From Oleomonas cavernae (GTDB taxonomy: Bacteria; Pseudomonadota; Alphaproteobacteria; Zavarziniales; Zavarziniaceae): a stretch of DNA of 64,000 nucleotides. Below the pieces are notes generated by a model that had not been told where the DNA came from, did no database searches, and was given only the letters and a program-made list of their open reading frames with translations. The position numbers were made by a program, and so were the translations under genes. Numbering within the stretch: the first letter of the stretch is position 1; each line of letters starts with the position of its first letter. Below are positions 34,577-42,319 of this stretch, piece after piece. The DNA is taken from the NCBI RefSeq assembly GCF_003590945.1, contig NZ_QYUK01000011.1:1578001-1642000 (forward strand), written 5' to 3'.

Positions 34577-34605
34577 AGCTTCCTCCGCAGCATCGAGATG
34601 TACAA

Positions 34606-34634
34606 ATCACGACCTAATCCGTCGAGTTTGTCAA
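34606..34634 (-). promoter_or_regulatory. possible promoter of the sulfate transport operon
   Basis: On the minus strand TTGACA (34634-34629) is followed after 17 bases by CGTGAT (34611-34606), 30 bp before the binding-protein ATG. The -35 is a perfect match, the -10 is weak. The region between it and the Rrf2 gene is unusually AT-rich, fitting regulation by the adjacent Rrf2 protein. Confidence 0.4.
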
Positions 34635-34655
34635 CATCAGTTTGTGGGGTTTATT

Positions 34656-35102
34656 TTATACTACACTAAAGACATGTTTTATTCGCGTCGCATCGCCACG
34701 CAAAACCACGGCCAGGGTGGTGGCGTCCATCACCTGGAGGATTACCGAGTAGACATCGGTAAACAGGTGCCGCACGGCGCAGGCCGCCTCGTCCAGGCAG
34801 TCGTCGCAACGGCGATAGGCATTGACCGAAATGCAGGCAAGCGGTGCGATCGGCCCGTCGATCAGGCGCAGCACGGCGCCCACGGTGATCTCCGCCGGCG
34901 GCCGCAACATGGCATAGCCGCCCGATCGGCCGCGCCGGCTGGTGATCAGCCCGTGACCTTTCAGATCCAGCAGGATGTGTTCGAGGAATTTTCGCGGCAC
35001 GCCCGTCGCCCGGGCGATGTCGTCGATCTGCACCGTCTGCCCTGGATAAGTGGCAAGATGGATCAGTGCCTTGAAGGCATATTTCGCTTTTTGTGAAATC
35101 AC
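34656..35102 (-). CDS. Rrf2-family transcriptional regulator
   Basis: A 148-residue winged-helix regulator of the Rrf2 family: 'QKAKYAFKALIHLA' at the N-terminus, the recognition helix segment 'GVPRKFLEHILLDLKGHGLITSRRGRSGGY', and a Cys-containing C-terminal region C-x7-R-C-x2-C-x5-C that could hold an Fe-S cluster or sense redox. Family members include CymR and IscR, which control sulfur and Fe-S genes. Its position immediately upstream of the sulfate operon on the same strand makes sulfur-dependent control of that operon likely. A 33-residue membrane peptide gene lies 40 bp upstream of it. Confidence 0.9.
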   Translation of the reverse strand: MISQKAKYAFKALIHLATYPGQTVQIDDIARATGVPRKFLEHILLDLKGHGLITSRRGRSGGYAMLRPPAEITVGAVLRLIDGPIAPLACISVNAYRRCDDCLDEAACAVRHLFTDVYSVILQVMDATTLAVVLRGDATRIKHVFSVV

Positions 35103-35142
35103 GGGGCTGGCCGGCCCGGGGCGGCCTCAAGCCGACTGGCGA

Positions 35143-35244
35143 TCAAAACCCGCCGGCGACGATGGCCAGTACGAATCCGCTCACGCCCAGCAAGGCGATC
35201 GTGCCCAGCGCGGCCTCCAGCTTTATCCAGCGATCCATCGTCAT
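35143..35244 (-). CDS. 33-residue single-helix membrane peptide
   Basis: A short frame with ATG 35244 and stop TGA at 35143. AAGGAG lies seven bases upstream of the ATG, one of the best ribosome sites in the window. The product begins M-T-M-D-R-W-I-K-L-E and then has a hydrophobic helix A-A-L-G-T-I-A-L-L-G-V-S-G-F-V-L-A-I-V-A ending GGF. That is a short charged head followed by one transmembrane helix. It lies directly upstream of the Rrf2 and sulfate genes on the same strand, so a role as a small regulator or stabiliser of the transporter is possible. I do not recognise the family. Confidence 0.6.
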   Translation of the reverse strand: MTMDRWIKLEAALGTIALLGVSGFVLAIVAGGF

Positions 35245-35743
35245 TTGCAGCTCCTTCGAGCGCATTACCCAGAATTCCCAGCCACCCTAAAATCAAGGAC
35301 ACAAAAATAACAGCTTTATTTTAAACAACATAATTTCAATGTTATTAAAGGGCAGCAATCAACCCCGCGATCGACCGCCCCTGTTCTCAGGAGCGCGGCG
35401 TCGCGGTGTTCGCCGGCCGGGGGCTGGCGCCGACGGCGGGCGCCGACGGCGCTTTGGGTGAAAGGGGCTGGCGCAGGCTGGGCAGCGCTGCGGCGACTCG
35501 GCGCAGCAGCGCCGTCAGCGAGTCTTGCGTGGAAGGCGAATGCCACAGAAACATCGTCCGCGATCTCCACCAGGGATCGGAAAGTGCCGGTGTGGAAACA
35601 GACAATTTCCGCCCGCGCGAATGCGAACCACTCGCATATTTCTGGACATTGAGCTATTGTTCGCCTACATGCAAGTGCAAGCGCATCGCAACAGCATAAA
35701 CCGTCCCGCCTCCTGGCCCCTTCGACCGAGATCAGAGCGCATC
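35245..35743. other. about 500-bp region without an assured gene
   Basis: Positions 35283-35350 are strikingly AT-rich for this window and are the likely promoter region of the 33-residue peptide/rrf2 transcript; AACAT-AATTTCA-ATGTT (around 35323-35339) is an inverted repeat that could bind a regulator. Between 35410 and 35560 the sequence is GC-rich with tandem GCGCCGACGGC units. A minus-strand frame 35387-35605 (72 codons, ATG possible at 35554 with GGAGAT upstream) looks weakly protein-like but has no family. The final 100 bp before bfd should hold its promoter; a TGCAAGTGCAAGCGCA stretch near 35669 might be an iron-regulator site, unproven. Confidence 0.4.
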
Positions 35744-35998
35744 ATGTATGTCTGCAACTGCAATGGTTTGAGTCGCCGCGCCGTCGATGGCGCCATTGCC
35801 GATGGGGCCGGCACCACGGCGGCAGTGTTTCGCAGGCTGGAGTGCGCGCCCCAATGCGGCAAGTGCGTCGGCGAGGTCCATGCCCTGGTGGCATCGTGCC
35901 GGCGCGACCGGACCAGCCACCAGGCGGCGCCCGCCCGCTGCGGCGATTGCCAGTCGCAGCCGTTCGAGCCGCAGCCGTTCCTGATGGCCGCCGAATAG
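35744..35998 (+). CDS. bfd: bacterioferritin-associated ferredoxin
   Basis: An 84-residue BFD-like [2Fe-2S] protein. The four cluster cysteines occupy the canonical positions: Cys4 and Cys6 in 'VCNCN', Cys34-Cys38-Cys41 region giving C-x3-C-x2-C, with Cys38 and Cys41 matching Bfd. It reduces the ferric core of bacterioferritin so that iron can be released. The C-terminal extension after residue 60 has two further cysteines and is not part of the usual fold. Bacterioferritin follows 126 bp downstream on the same strand. Confidence 0.92.
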   Translation: MYVCNCNGLSRRAVDGAIADGAGTTAAVFRRLECAPQCGKCVGEVHALVASCRRDRTSHQAAPARCGDCQSQPFEPQPFLMAAE

Positions 35999-36124
35999 GC
36001 CCCTGCCCGCCCCACGACCGGCTGCCGCGGTAAGGCTTGGTCGCAAGAGGTTACCATGCGATAGTTTCCGTCGCGATGAACGACGGGCGCCGCCCTTTGG
36101 CCCGCCCCGACGACGGAGAGAACG

Positions 36125-36610
36125 ATGAAGGGCGATCGGACGGTCATCAAGCACCTGAACACGGTGCTGACCAACGAACTCACGGCGGTGAACCAGTATT
36201 TCCTGCACGCCCGCATCTATGAAAACTGGGGCTTCGAGCGGCTCGCCAAGCACGAATACAAGGAATCGATCGAGGAGATGAAGCATGCGGACAAGCTGAT
36301 CAAGCGTGTCCTGCTGCTCGAAGGCCTGCCCAATCTCCAGGATCTGCACAAGCTTGCCATCGGCGAGACCGTGCCCGAAGGGCTGGCCGCCGATCTGGGC
36401 GTCGAGCGCCGCGGCCGCGAGACCCTGGTCAAGGCGATCGATGCCTGCGAGAAGGCGCAGGACTATGTCTCGCGCCATCTCCTGCGTGAGATCCTCGACG
36501 ACACCGAGGAGCATATCGACTACCTGGAAACCCAGATCGAGCTGATCGAAAAGGTCGGCCTGCACAACTTCCTGCAAACCCAGATCGGCGACGGCCCCTC
36601 CGCCTCCTGA
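36125..36610 (+). CDS. bfr: bacterioferritin
   Basis: A 161-residue ferritin-like protein. Without gaps against the standard numbering it keeps Glu18, Glu51, His54, Glu94 and His130 of the ferroxidase centre and the heme-ligand Met52. Position 127, normally the bridging Glu, is Thr (D-D-T-E-E-H). It should still form a 24-mer iron store, but ferroxidase chemistry may be altered, or the adjacent Glu128 may substitute. ACGGAGAG precedes the ATG. It works with Bfd just upstream. Confidence 0.93.
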   Translation: MKGDRTVIKHLNTVLTNELTAVNQYFLHARIYENWGFERLAKHEYKESIEEMKHADKLIKRVLLLEGLPNLQDLHKLAIGETVPEGLAADLGVERRGRETLVKAIDACEKAQDYVSRHLLREILDDTEEHIDYLETQIELIEKVGLHNFLQTQIGDGPSAS

Positions 36611-36613
36611 GCC

Positions 36614-37582
36614 ATGTCGCCTTCCGGGGGGCCTGTTAGCTTGGAAGATCTGGCATCCGGCTTTCCCATCGACGGCCGGGTGTTCCCCTGGGGGACGACC
36701 CTGGCGGCGGTCTTAGCAAAGCTGAACCTGCCGATCGGGGATGCGCCCGCCATCGGCTACCACACCGGCGGCGCCAGCTGTGCGGCGGCCTTCGGCTTCG
36801 ACACGCTGGGCGTCGAAATCACCGCCGCCGGATCGACCAGGCCGGTAACGGGGCTGTGCTACGAACTGGCGCCGCCGGCCGGGGCGGGCCTGCCCGGCCC
36901 GGCGGCTTGGCTCGCGCCGCTGACGCGGTGGCTGGGCCGGCCCGATCAAGCCGAGGACTGCCCGCTCCCGCCCCATGGCGACCCCGCCGGCTGCGTCCGC
37001 TACCATGCGAACTGGCACCGGCGCGGCCATTCGGTGGCGATCTCCCTCTATGGCGCGCTGCGCGATGTCGGCGGTGGCCACTCGGCCGGCTGCCTGTGGC
37101 TGAACTGGTCGGCCGCGGCCGCGGCCGCGCCGTTTCTGGACGAGCGCCTGGCGGCCGCCGCCGATCTGGCCATCCTGGCCGCGGTGCCGGTGGACATGCG
37201 CAAGTTCACGCTGATCCTGGAACAGCAGCCGCATTACCGCGACGACGCCGACTATGCCCTGAGCACGCCGCACCTCCTGCCGACGCCCAAGACGATCAAG
37301 GCCGGCCTTGGCCCTCACAGCTTTGCGCTCTGCCGGATCGGGGGCGGCAGGCGCTGGTGCCTCTCCACCCGCTGGGACAGCATCGTCTTCGAGATCGGCC
37401 AGCCGGTGGTGGTCAACTGGTACGACGTGCTTCCCGCCAAGGGCGGCGGGTCTTCCGAGATCGAGGTCGACGGCTGGTCGGTGCGCGATGTTGCCGGCTC
37501 GCGCGTCATTGCCGAGGCCCTCGCCGTGCTCGGCGCCATGGCGGGTGTCGAGGTGCGCCACGAGCAGAGCTACGACTGCTGA
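36614..37582 (+). CDS. hypothetical protein, unrecognised family
   Basis: A 322-residue protein I do not recognise. It has no signal peptide or clear membrane helix. Notable segments are 'GYHTGGASCAAAFGFDTLGVEI', shown as G-Y-H-T-G-G-A-S-C, a Gly/Ala-rich central part, and the C-terminal 'ALCRIGGGRRWCLSTRWDSIVFEIGQP' and 'VVNWYDVLPAKGGG' region. Cysteines are relatively many. The ATG is 3 bp after the bfr stop, which implies co-translation with bfr, though no good ribosome site precedes it. Codon use is like its neighbours. An iron-related role is only guilt by association. Confidence 0.7.
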   Translation: MSPSGGPVSLEDLASGFPIDGRVFPWGTTLAAVLAKLNLPIGDAPAIGYHTGGASCAAAFGFDTLGVEITAAGSTRPVTGLCYELAPPAGAGLPGPAAWLAPLTRWLGRPDQAEDCPLPPHGDPAGCVRYHANWHRRGHSVAISLYGALRDVGGGHSAGCLWLNWSAAAAAAPFLDERLAAAADLAILAAVPVDMRKFTLILEQQPHYRDDADYALSTPHLLPTPKTIKAGLGPHSFALCRIGGGRRWCLSTRWDSIVFEIGQPVVVNWYDVLPAKGGGSSEIEVDGWSVRDVAGSRVIAEALAVLGAMAGVEVRHEQSYDC

Positions 37583-37705
37583 ACCGCCGCCCGGCGATCG
37601 AATACGATATGGGGGCAAAAGGCCGGCCGGCAAGGATGGTGCCCGACTCGGAACTGAGGCTCTATATATAGCTTCGTAGCGTCCCATCATCCGGAGTCGA
37701 GCGAC

Positions 37706-38005
37706 ATGAGTAACCCAACGTCAGCGCCTACTTCCCCGCAGGATCTGGAAAAGATCTACCAGGCCACGATCCAGCTTCTCTCCGCGCACATCGCAGCCCT
37801 TGGCGACAAGGCGCCACTGCCCGGCTCGGAGGCGGAAATCGGCCTGATCGGCGGCTGTACGGCGACGGCGGTGATGGCCTTCCGCCATGTCACCGGCCGC
37901 AAGATCGACGTGTCGCCCAAAGCCGCCAGCACGACCGCGGCCCCGACCCTGCCGCTGAATACCAGCCGCAGCGGGCCGGGCGGCGGCTTCAATCCCCGCC
38001 GCTGA
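37706..38005 (+). CDS. hypothetical protein, 99 residues
   Basis: A 99-residue protein of unknown family. Residues 10-65 look like a helical domain ('QDLEKIYQATIQLLSAHIAALG' then 'GLIGGCTATAVMAFRHVTGRK'); the C-terminal 30 residues are Pro/Ser/Thr-rich and disordered. GGAG precedes the ATG at the right distance, and a TATATATA -10-like box lies 35-45 bp upstream. Its last 17 bp overlap the convergent thioesterase gene. Confidence 0.6.
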   Translation: MSNPTSAPTSPQDLEKIYQATIQLLSAHIAALGDKAPLPGSEAEIGLIGGCTATAVMAFRHVTGRKIDVSPKAASTTAAPTLPLNTSRSGPGGGFNPRR

Positions 38006-38444
38006 CCCCCACCAGGGACTCGAGCGCGCCCCGCAGGCTGGCGGGCAAGGGCGTGGGGCGCCGGGTCTGGCGATCGACATAGACATGCACGAAGTGGCCT
38101 TCCGCCGCGGCGACATCCTCGTCGTCGCGGAAGATGCCGATCTCGTAGCGCACCGACGAATTGCCGATCCGCACCACCCGCAGGCCGCCGTGAACAACGC
38201 CGGGAAAGGCGATCGAGGCGGCATAGCGGCACATGCTCTCGACCACCAGGCCGATGACCGGGCCATGGGTGATGTCCAGGGCGCCGGCACCCACCAGATA
38301 CTCGTTCACGACCGTATCGAAGAACGAGTAGTAGACGACATTGTTCACATGGCCATAGGCGTCATTGTCCATCCACCGGGTCGAGATGGTGGTGAAATGA
38401 CGGTAGTCGGCGCGCGTGCCGCGCCGCAGCCTGCCCCCGTCCAT
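37989..38444 (-). CDS. acyl-CoA thioesterase, hot-dog (YbgC-like)
   Basis: A 151-residue single hot-dog thioesterase of the 4HBT family. The catalytic signature is W-M-D-N-D-A-Y-G-H-V-N-N near residues 24-35, with the Asp nucleophile/base and the GHVNN turn. It should hydrolyse an acyl-CoA thioester in the cytoplasm. I chose ATG 38444 because it is just two bases after the stop of the upstream alcohol dehydrogenase gene; frames upstream of that belong to the dehydrogenase. The two genes are an operon. The 3' end overlaps the opposing gene by 17 bp. Confidence 0.87.
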   Translation of the reverse strand: MDGGRLRRGTRADYRHFTTISTRWMDNDAYGHVNNVVYYSFFDTVVNEYLVGAGALDITHGPVIGLVVESMCRYAASIAFPGVVHGGLRVVRIGNSSVRYEIGIFRDDEDVAAAEGHFVHVYVDRQTRRPTPLPASLRGALESLVGVSGGD

Positions 38445-38446
38445 TT

Positions 38447-39592
38447 TCAGAAGACGCTGCCGTAGAGCCGGCGGGCATCGGCCAGGGTGACCTCGACCGG
38501 GTTGTTCACCAGCAGCCGGGTCTGGCGCATGGCATCTTCCGCCAGCAGGTCGAGGCTGTCCTGCGTCACGCCCACCTCGCGCAACCGGCGCGGCACGCCC
38601 GAGCCGGCGACGAGGTCGGTGATCTTGGCTATGAAGCCGTCGGTGCTGCCCGCCACGGCGCCGACGATGGCCGCCAGTTCGCCGTAGAGCGGCGCCGCGG
38701 CACTGGCGTTGAAATTCAGCACCGGGACCAGCATCAGGGAATTCGAGAGCCCGTGGGAGACGTGGTAGCGCCCACCCAGGGGATAGGCCAGCGCATGCAC
38801 CGCCGCCACCGGGGCGTTCGCAAAGGCCATGCCGGCGAGGCACGAGCCCAGCAGCATCGCGCCGCGCGCCGCCCGGTCGCCCGGACGGTCGAGCACCACG
38901 GGCAGGTTCTGCGACAGGAGGGCCAGCGCCTGGCGGGCCAGGACGTCGGATATGGGGTTCTTCTTGTGCCGGCTGGTGTAGGCCTCGATGGCATGGACCA
39001 TGGCATCGATCCCGGTCGCCGCCGTCACCCCCGCGGGCAGGCCCAGCGTGGTATCGGGATCGAGCAGGGCGACATCGGGCAGCAGCCGGCGCGAGACCAC
39101 GCCGCGCTTCTCGTCATTGTCGGTCGTCACGATCGAGATCGGCGTGACCTCCGATCCCGTGCCGGCGGTGGTCGGCACCAGAATCAGCGGCAGCCTTGCC
39201 CCTTGCGCCAACTCGACGCCATAGATGGTTTCCAGGTCGCACGGGCTGCGCACCAGGTAGGCGACCAGCTTGGCGGTATCCATGGCGCTGCCGCCGCCAA
39301 AGCCGATGACCGCGTCGACCAGGGCCTGCCGCGCCGCATCGGCCGCGGCCACGACGATGCGCACCGGCGGATCGGCCTGGACCTGGTCGTAGACGGTGAC
39401 GGCGATCCCGGCCGCGCGCAGGGCCGCCACGGCCGGCTCGATCAGGCCGGCCTTCACCAGGCCGGGATCGGTCACCAGCAGGGCATGGCGGGCGTGGACA
39501 TCGCGCAGGATGGCCGGCAGGTCGGCCACGGCGCCGGGGCGCAGGACGATCCGCGGCGTGGTCGAGAAATCGAGAGCAATGGCGTTCGGCAC
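38447..39592 (-). CDS. iron-containing alcohol dehydrogenase
   Basis: A 381-residue group III alcohol dehydrogenase. The NAD-binding 'GFGGGSAMDTAK' motif has GGGS at 99-102, and 'VPTTAGTGSEVT' follows. Metal ligands are expected in 'TGIDAMVHAIEAYTS' (Asp and His) and 'HALAYPLGGRYHVSHG' (two His). It oxidises or reduces an alcohol/aldehyde or a 4-hydroxybutyrate-like substrate. The partner thioesterase gene suggests acyl-CoA linked metabolism. ATG start at 39592 is preceded by a weak GGGGGA. Confidence 0.91.
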   Translation of the reverse strand: MPNAIALDFSTTPRIVLRPGAVADLPAILRDVHARHALLVTDPGLVKAGLIEPAVAALRAAGIAVTVYDQVQADPPVRIVVAAADAARQALVDAVIGFGGGSAMDTAKLVAYLVRSPCDLETIYGVELAQGARLPLILVPTTAGTGSEVTPISIVTTDNDEKRGVVSRRLLPDVALLDPDTTLGLPAGVTAATGIDAMVHAIEAYTSRHKKNPISDVLARQALALLSQNLPVVLDRPGDRAARGAMLLGSCLAGMAFANAPVAAVHALAYPLGGRYHVSHGLSNSLMLVPVLNFNASAAAPLYGELAAIVGAVAGSTDGFIAKITDLVAGSGVPRRLREVGVTQDSLDLLAEDAMRQTRLLVNNPVEVTLADARRLYGSVF

Positions 39593-39675
39593 AACGTCCC
39601 CCAGGGGTCACTGACAGGGGTCGTACAATAGCCCGCCGGCCGCCGCAATCGCACCCTTGCGCCGGGGCAAAGGAA

Positions 39676-39724
39676 AGCCCCGCAAGTCCTGGAAACCTCC
39701 CGGTATTCCAAGCCTCGCGGGGCT
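39676..39724 (-). terminator. terminator downstream of tRNA-Lys
   Basis: AGCCCCGC (39676-39683) pairs with GCGGGGCT (39717-39724); an inner TGGAA/TTCCA pair extends the hairpin. On the minus strand it is followed by TTTCCTTT. It lies 9 bp beyond the tRNA 3' end. Confidence 0.7.
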
Positions 39725-39732
39725 GGGTAATT

Positions 39733-39808
39733 TGGTGGGCCGTGTAGGGGTCGAACCTACGACCTAGTGATTAAGAGTCACCCGCTCTGCCAACTGAGCT
39801 AACGGCCC
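39733..39808 (-). tRNA. tRNA-Lys (anticodon CTT)
   Basis: A 76-nt tRNA with genome-encoded CCA. The acceptor stem GGGCCGT pairs with ACGGCCC. The D-arm starts GCTC-AGTTGGCA-GAGC, the anticodon loop is CTCTTAA giving CTT, and the T-loop is TTCGACC. Positions 39808-39802 form the 5' acceptor strand. No variable-arm extension. Confidence 0.97.
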
Positions 39809-39886
39809 GATTCCGCGACTAGCGTGTCGGGAGGCGGGTAGATACCAAGCCGCCGCCGGCTTGTCGAGGACTTCATGCAAAAAAAT

Positions 39887-41761
39887 TCAGGTGCGGTCGC
39901 CGGTCGCACCATTGGCCGGCGCCAGCGCGGTGCGCGATACCGGATCCAGGCGCATGGCTTCGCGCAGGATGTCGGCGGCGACGGGGGCCGCGGCCGAAGA
40001 GCCGCCGCCGCCATGCTCGACGATGACGGCACAGGCATAGCGCGGATTGTCGACCGGGCCGAAGCCCACGAACAGCGCATGGTGGCGCTCGTGCCAGGGC
40101 TTATCCTGCTCGCGCCGGCGCACGCCCGACAGGCGCTCCGCCCGGCTGATGCGCACCACCTGGCTGGTCCCGGTCTTGCCGCCGATCTGCATGCCCGGTT
40201 CGGTCACGCGTGAGCGGAAGGCCGTGCCCGACTGGCTGTTGGTGACCCGAATCATGCCCCTGACCGCCAGGTCCAGCCAACGCTTGTCGATATCCATCGC
40301 CGGCGCCGCTTCCGCCGCGCCAGGCGGCGCCTTGGCCAGGCGCGGCACCACCGCGCGACCGCCGTTGACCAGGCGCGCGGTCATCGTCGCCAGTTGCAGG
40401 GGTGTTGCCAGCACGTAACCCTGGCCGATGCCGGCGATCACGGTCTCGCCCTGCTGCCAGGGCTTCTTCAGGGCCTTTTCCTTCCACATCGTGGTCGGGA
40501 TCAGGCCCGGCCGCTCGCCCGGCAGTTCGATCCCCAGCTTCTCGCCCAGGCCGAACTTGCGCACCCCTTCCGCCAGCCGGTCGACGCCGACCCGGCGCGC
40601 GACATCATAGAAGAAGCAGTCGCAGGACTGTTCCAGCGCCGTCTGGAAATCGACCGTGCCGTGGCCGCCCTTCTTCCAGCAATAGAAGGTATGGGTGCCG
40701 AGCTGGAACGAGCCGGGGCAGAACACGGTATGGGAGGGCTGGATGATTCCGGCATCCAGGGCCGTGACCCCGACCACCATCTTGAAGGTCGAGCCCGGCG
40801 GGTACTGGCCGCTGATCGGCTTGTTGATCAGCGGGCTGCGCGGGTGGCTCTGCAGCGTGTTCCATTCGGTCTTGCTGAGGCCCACGTTGAACGGCGTCGG
40901 GTCGAAGCCGGGGGTGGAGACGCAGACGATCAGTTCGCCCGTGTGCACGTCCATGACGACGACGGCGCCGCTTTCCTCGCCCAGGCGCTCGTGGGCGAAG
41001 CGCTGCAGCGCAAGGTCCAGGGCCAGCACGACATCCTCGCCCGGCTGGCCCTCGTCGCGCGTCAGTTCGCGGATCATGCGGCCGTAGGCGTTGACCTCGA
41101 CCTGGCTGGCCCCGGCCTTGCCGCGCAGGGCGGAATCGAAGCTGCGCTCGACGCCGTTCTTGCCGATCTTGAACCCGGGGAGTTGCAGCACCGGATCGGC
41201 GCTTTCGGCGATGTCCTTGTCGCTGACCGAGGCGACGTAGCCGATCACATGGGCCAGTTCGGGCCCGAACGGGTAGTAGCGGGTCTCGCCCACGTCGGGC
41301 TGGATGCCGGGCAGTTCGGGGCTGTGGACATTGACCGCGGCGAACTCGCTCCAGCTCAGGTTCTCGAGCACGGTGACCGGCATGAAGGCACGCACCCGGC
41401 CCATCTCGCGCCGGATCCGGCGCAACTGGTGTTCGGGGATCGGCACGATGGCGTTGAGGCCGGTCAGGGTGGCATCGACATCGTCGCTCTGTTCCGGGAT
41501 CAGCACGACGCGGAAATTCTGCCGGCCGGTCGCCAACTCGTTGCCGAAGCGGTCGAGAATGCGGCCCCGCGTCGGCGCCAGCAGGCGCAGGTTGATGCGA
41601 TTGTCTTCCGCCAGCATCTGGAAGCGCTGGCCGTCGACCACCTGAAGCTGGTACATGCGCCCGGCCAGCACCGCCAGCAGGCCGAGCTGGCCGCCGGCGA
41701 GCAGCAATGCCCGCCGGGTAAAGGTCTTGGCGCGAAGATTGTCGTTCTTCTCGTTGTTCAT
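39887..41761 (-). CDS. mrdA: penicillin-binding protein 2
   Basis: A 624-residue elongasome transpeptidase. An N-terminal transmembrane helix (about 19-40) is followed by the PBP dimerisation domain with 'RGRILDRFGNELA', then the transpeptidase domain: active serine in 'PGSTFKM' (S-x-x-K), 'SCD' as the S-x-N equivalent, and 'KTGTSQ'. It crosslinks side-wall peptidoglycan in the periplasm together with RodA. It overlaps mreD by 4 bp (ATGA). rodA, which often follows, is not here; tRNA-Lys is. It closes the mreB-mreC-mreD-mrdA operon. Confidence 0.96.
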   Translation of the reverse strand: MNNEKNDNLRAKTFTRRALLLAGGQLGLLAVLAGRMYQLQVVDGQRFQMLAEDNRINLRLLAPTRGRILDRFGNELATGRQNFRVVLIPEQSDDVDATLTGLNAIVPIPEHQLRRIRREMGRVRAFMPVTVLENLSWSEFAAVNVHSPELPGIQPDVGETRYYPFGPELAHVIGYVASVSDKDIAESADPVLQLPGFKIGKNGVERSFDSALRGKAGASQVEVNAYGRMIRELTRDEGQPGEDVVLALDLALQRFAHERLGEESGAVVVMDVHTGELIVCVSTPGFDPTPFNVGLSKTEWNTLQSHPRSPLINKPISGQYPPGSTFKMVVGVTALDAGIIQPSHTVFCPGSFQLGTHTFYCWKKGGHGTVDFQTALEQSCDCFFYDVARRVGVDRLAEGVRKFGLGEKLGIELPGERPGLIPTTMWKEKALKKPWQQGETVIAGIGQGYVLATPLQLATMTARLVNGGRAVVPRLAKAPPGAAEAAPAMDIDKRWLDLAVRGMIRVTNSQSGTAFRSRVTEPGMQIGGKTGTSQVVRISRAERLSGVRRREQDKPWHERHHALFVGFGPVDNPRYACAVIVEHGGGGSSAAAPVAADILREAMRLDPVSRTALAPANGATGDRT

Positions 41762-42282
41762 CGGAATTCCTCGAGCGAATCGAGGAGCCGGACGATCTGG
41801 CCGAAGATCCAGCTGGCCAGCGGATAGAGCGCGATCGACAGCAGCATCTGCATGACGAAGGGCTGCAGCTCGATCAGGCGGGCGCCGTGCAGGCTGCCCA
41901 GCAGCCAGCCCGCCCCCGCCGCCAGGAAGGCGACGACGCCGAAGCCGAACCAGGCGATGCCGAAGGTGCGCGCGGTGAAGACCCGGCGCTCACGCGCCAC
42001 GAACTGCTGCACCCCCAGCAGGATCAAGGTGCCCAGCCCGATCGGCGCGCCCGACAGGGTGTCCTGCAACAGGCCGATGATGAAGACCGCCGGCGGCGGC
42101 AGCAGGTGGGGCTGAAAAATCGTCCAGAAATAGATCAGCATCAGGGTCAGGGCCGGCCCGGCGGCATCGATCCCGCTGACGCCGGAAGGCGCCACGCCGA
42201 TCAGTACGCAGACGAAGCCGACCAGCGGCGGCACCAGGAGCACCAGGTTGGCCAGCAGGCGGCGCGGCCAGGGCTCGATCAC
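41758..42282 (-). CDS. mreD: rod shape-determining protein MreD
   Basis: A 174-residue integral membrane protein with five to six helices, in the expected place between mreC and mrdA. It has the family's 'PPPAVFIIGLLQDTLSGAPIGLGTL' region (P-P-x-V-F-x-x-G-L-L-Q-D-x-L-x-G-x-P-x-G). I chose GTG 42282 because it starts 'IEPWPRRLLANL', a usual MreD N-terminus; longer in-frame sequence upstream belongs to the mreC 3' end. The stop overlaps the mrdA start by 4 bp. Confidence 0.92.
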   Translation of the reverse strand: MIEPWPRRLLANLVLLVPPLVGFVCVLIGVAPSGVSGIDAAGPALTLMLIYFWTIFQPHLLPPPAVFIIGLLQDTLSGAPIGLGTLILLGVQQFVARERRVFTARTFGIAWFGFGVVAFLAAGAGWLLGSLHGARLIELQPFVMQMLLSIALYPLASWIFGQIVRLLDSLEEFR

Positions 42283-42319
42283 CGGTCCTGCTCCCCGGCT
42301 GCGGCCGGTGGCGCCGAGG

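Noticed and set aside
35406..35699. Plus-strand 97-codon frame upstream of bfd
   Set aside because: No family likeness, poor start context, and a composition typical of chance frames in GC-rich sequence.
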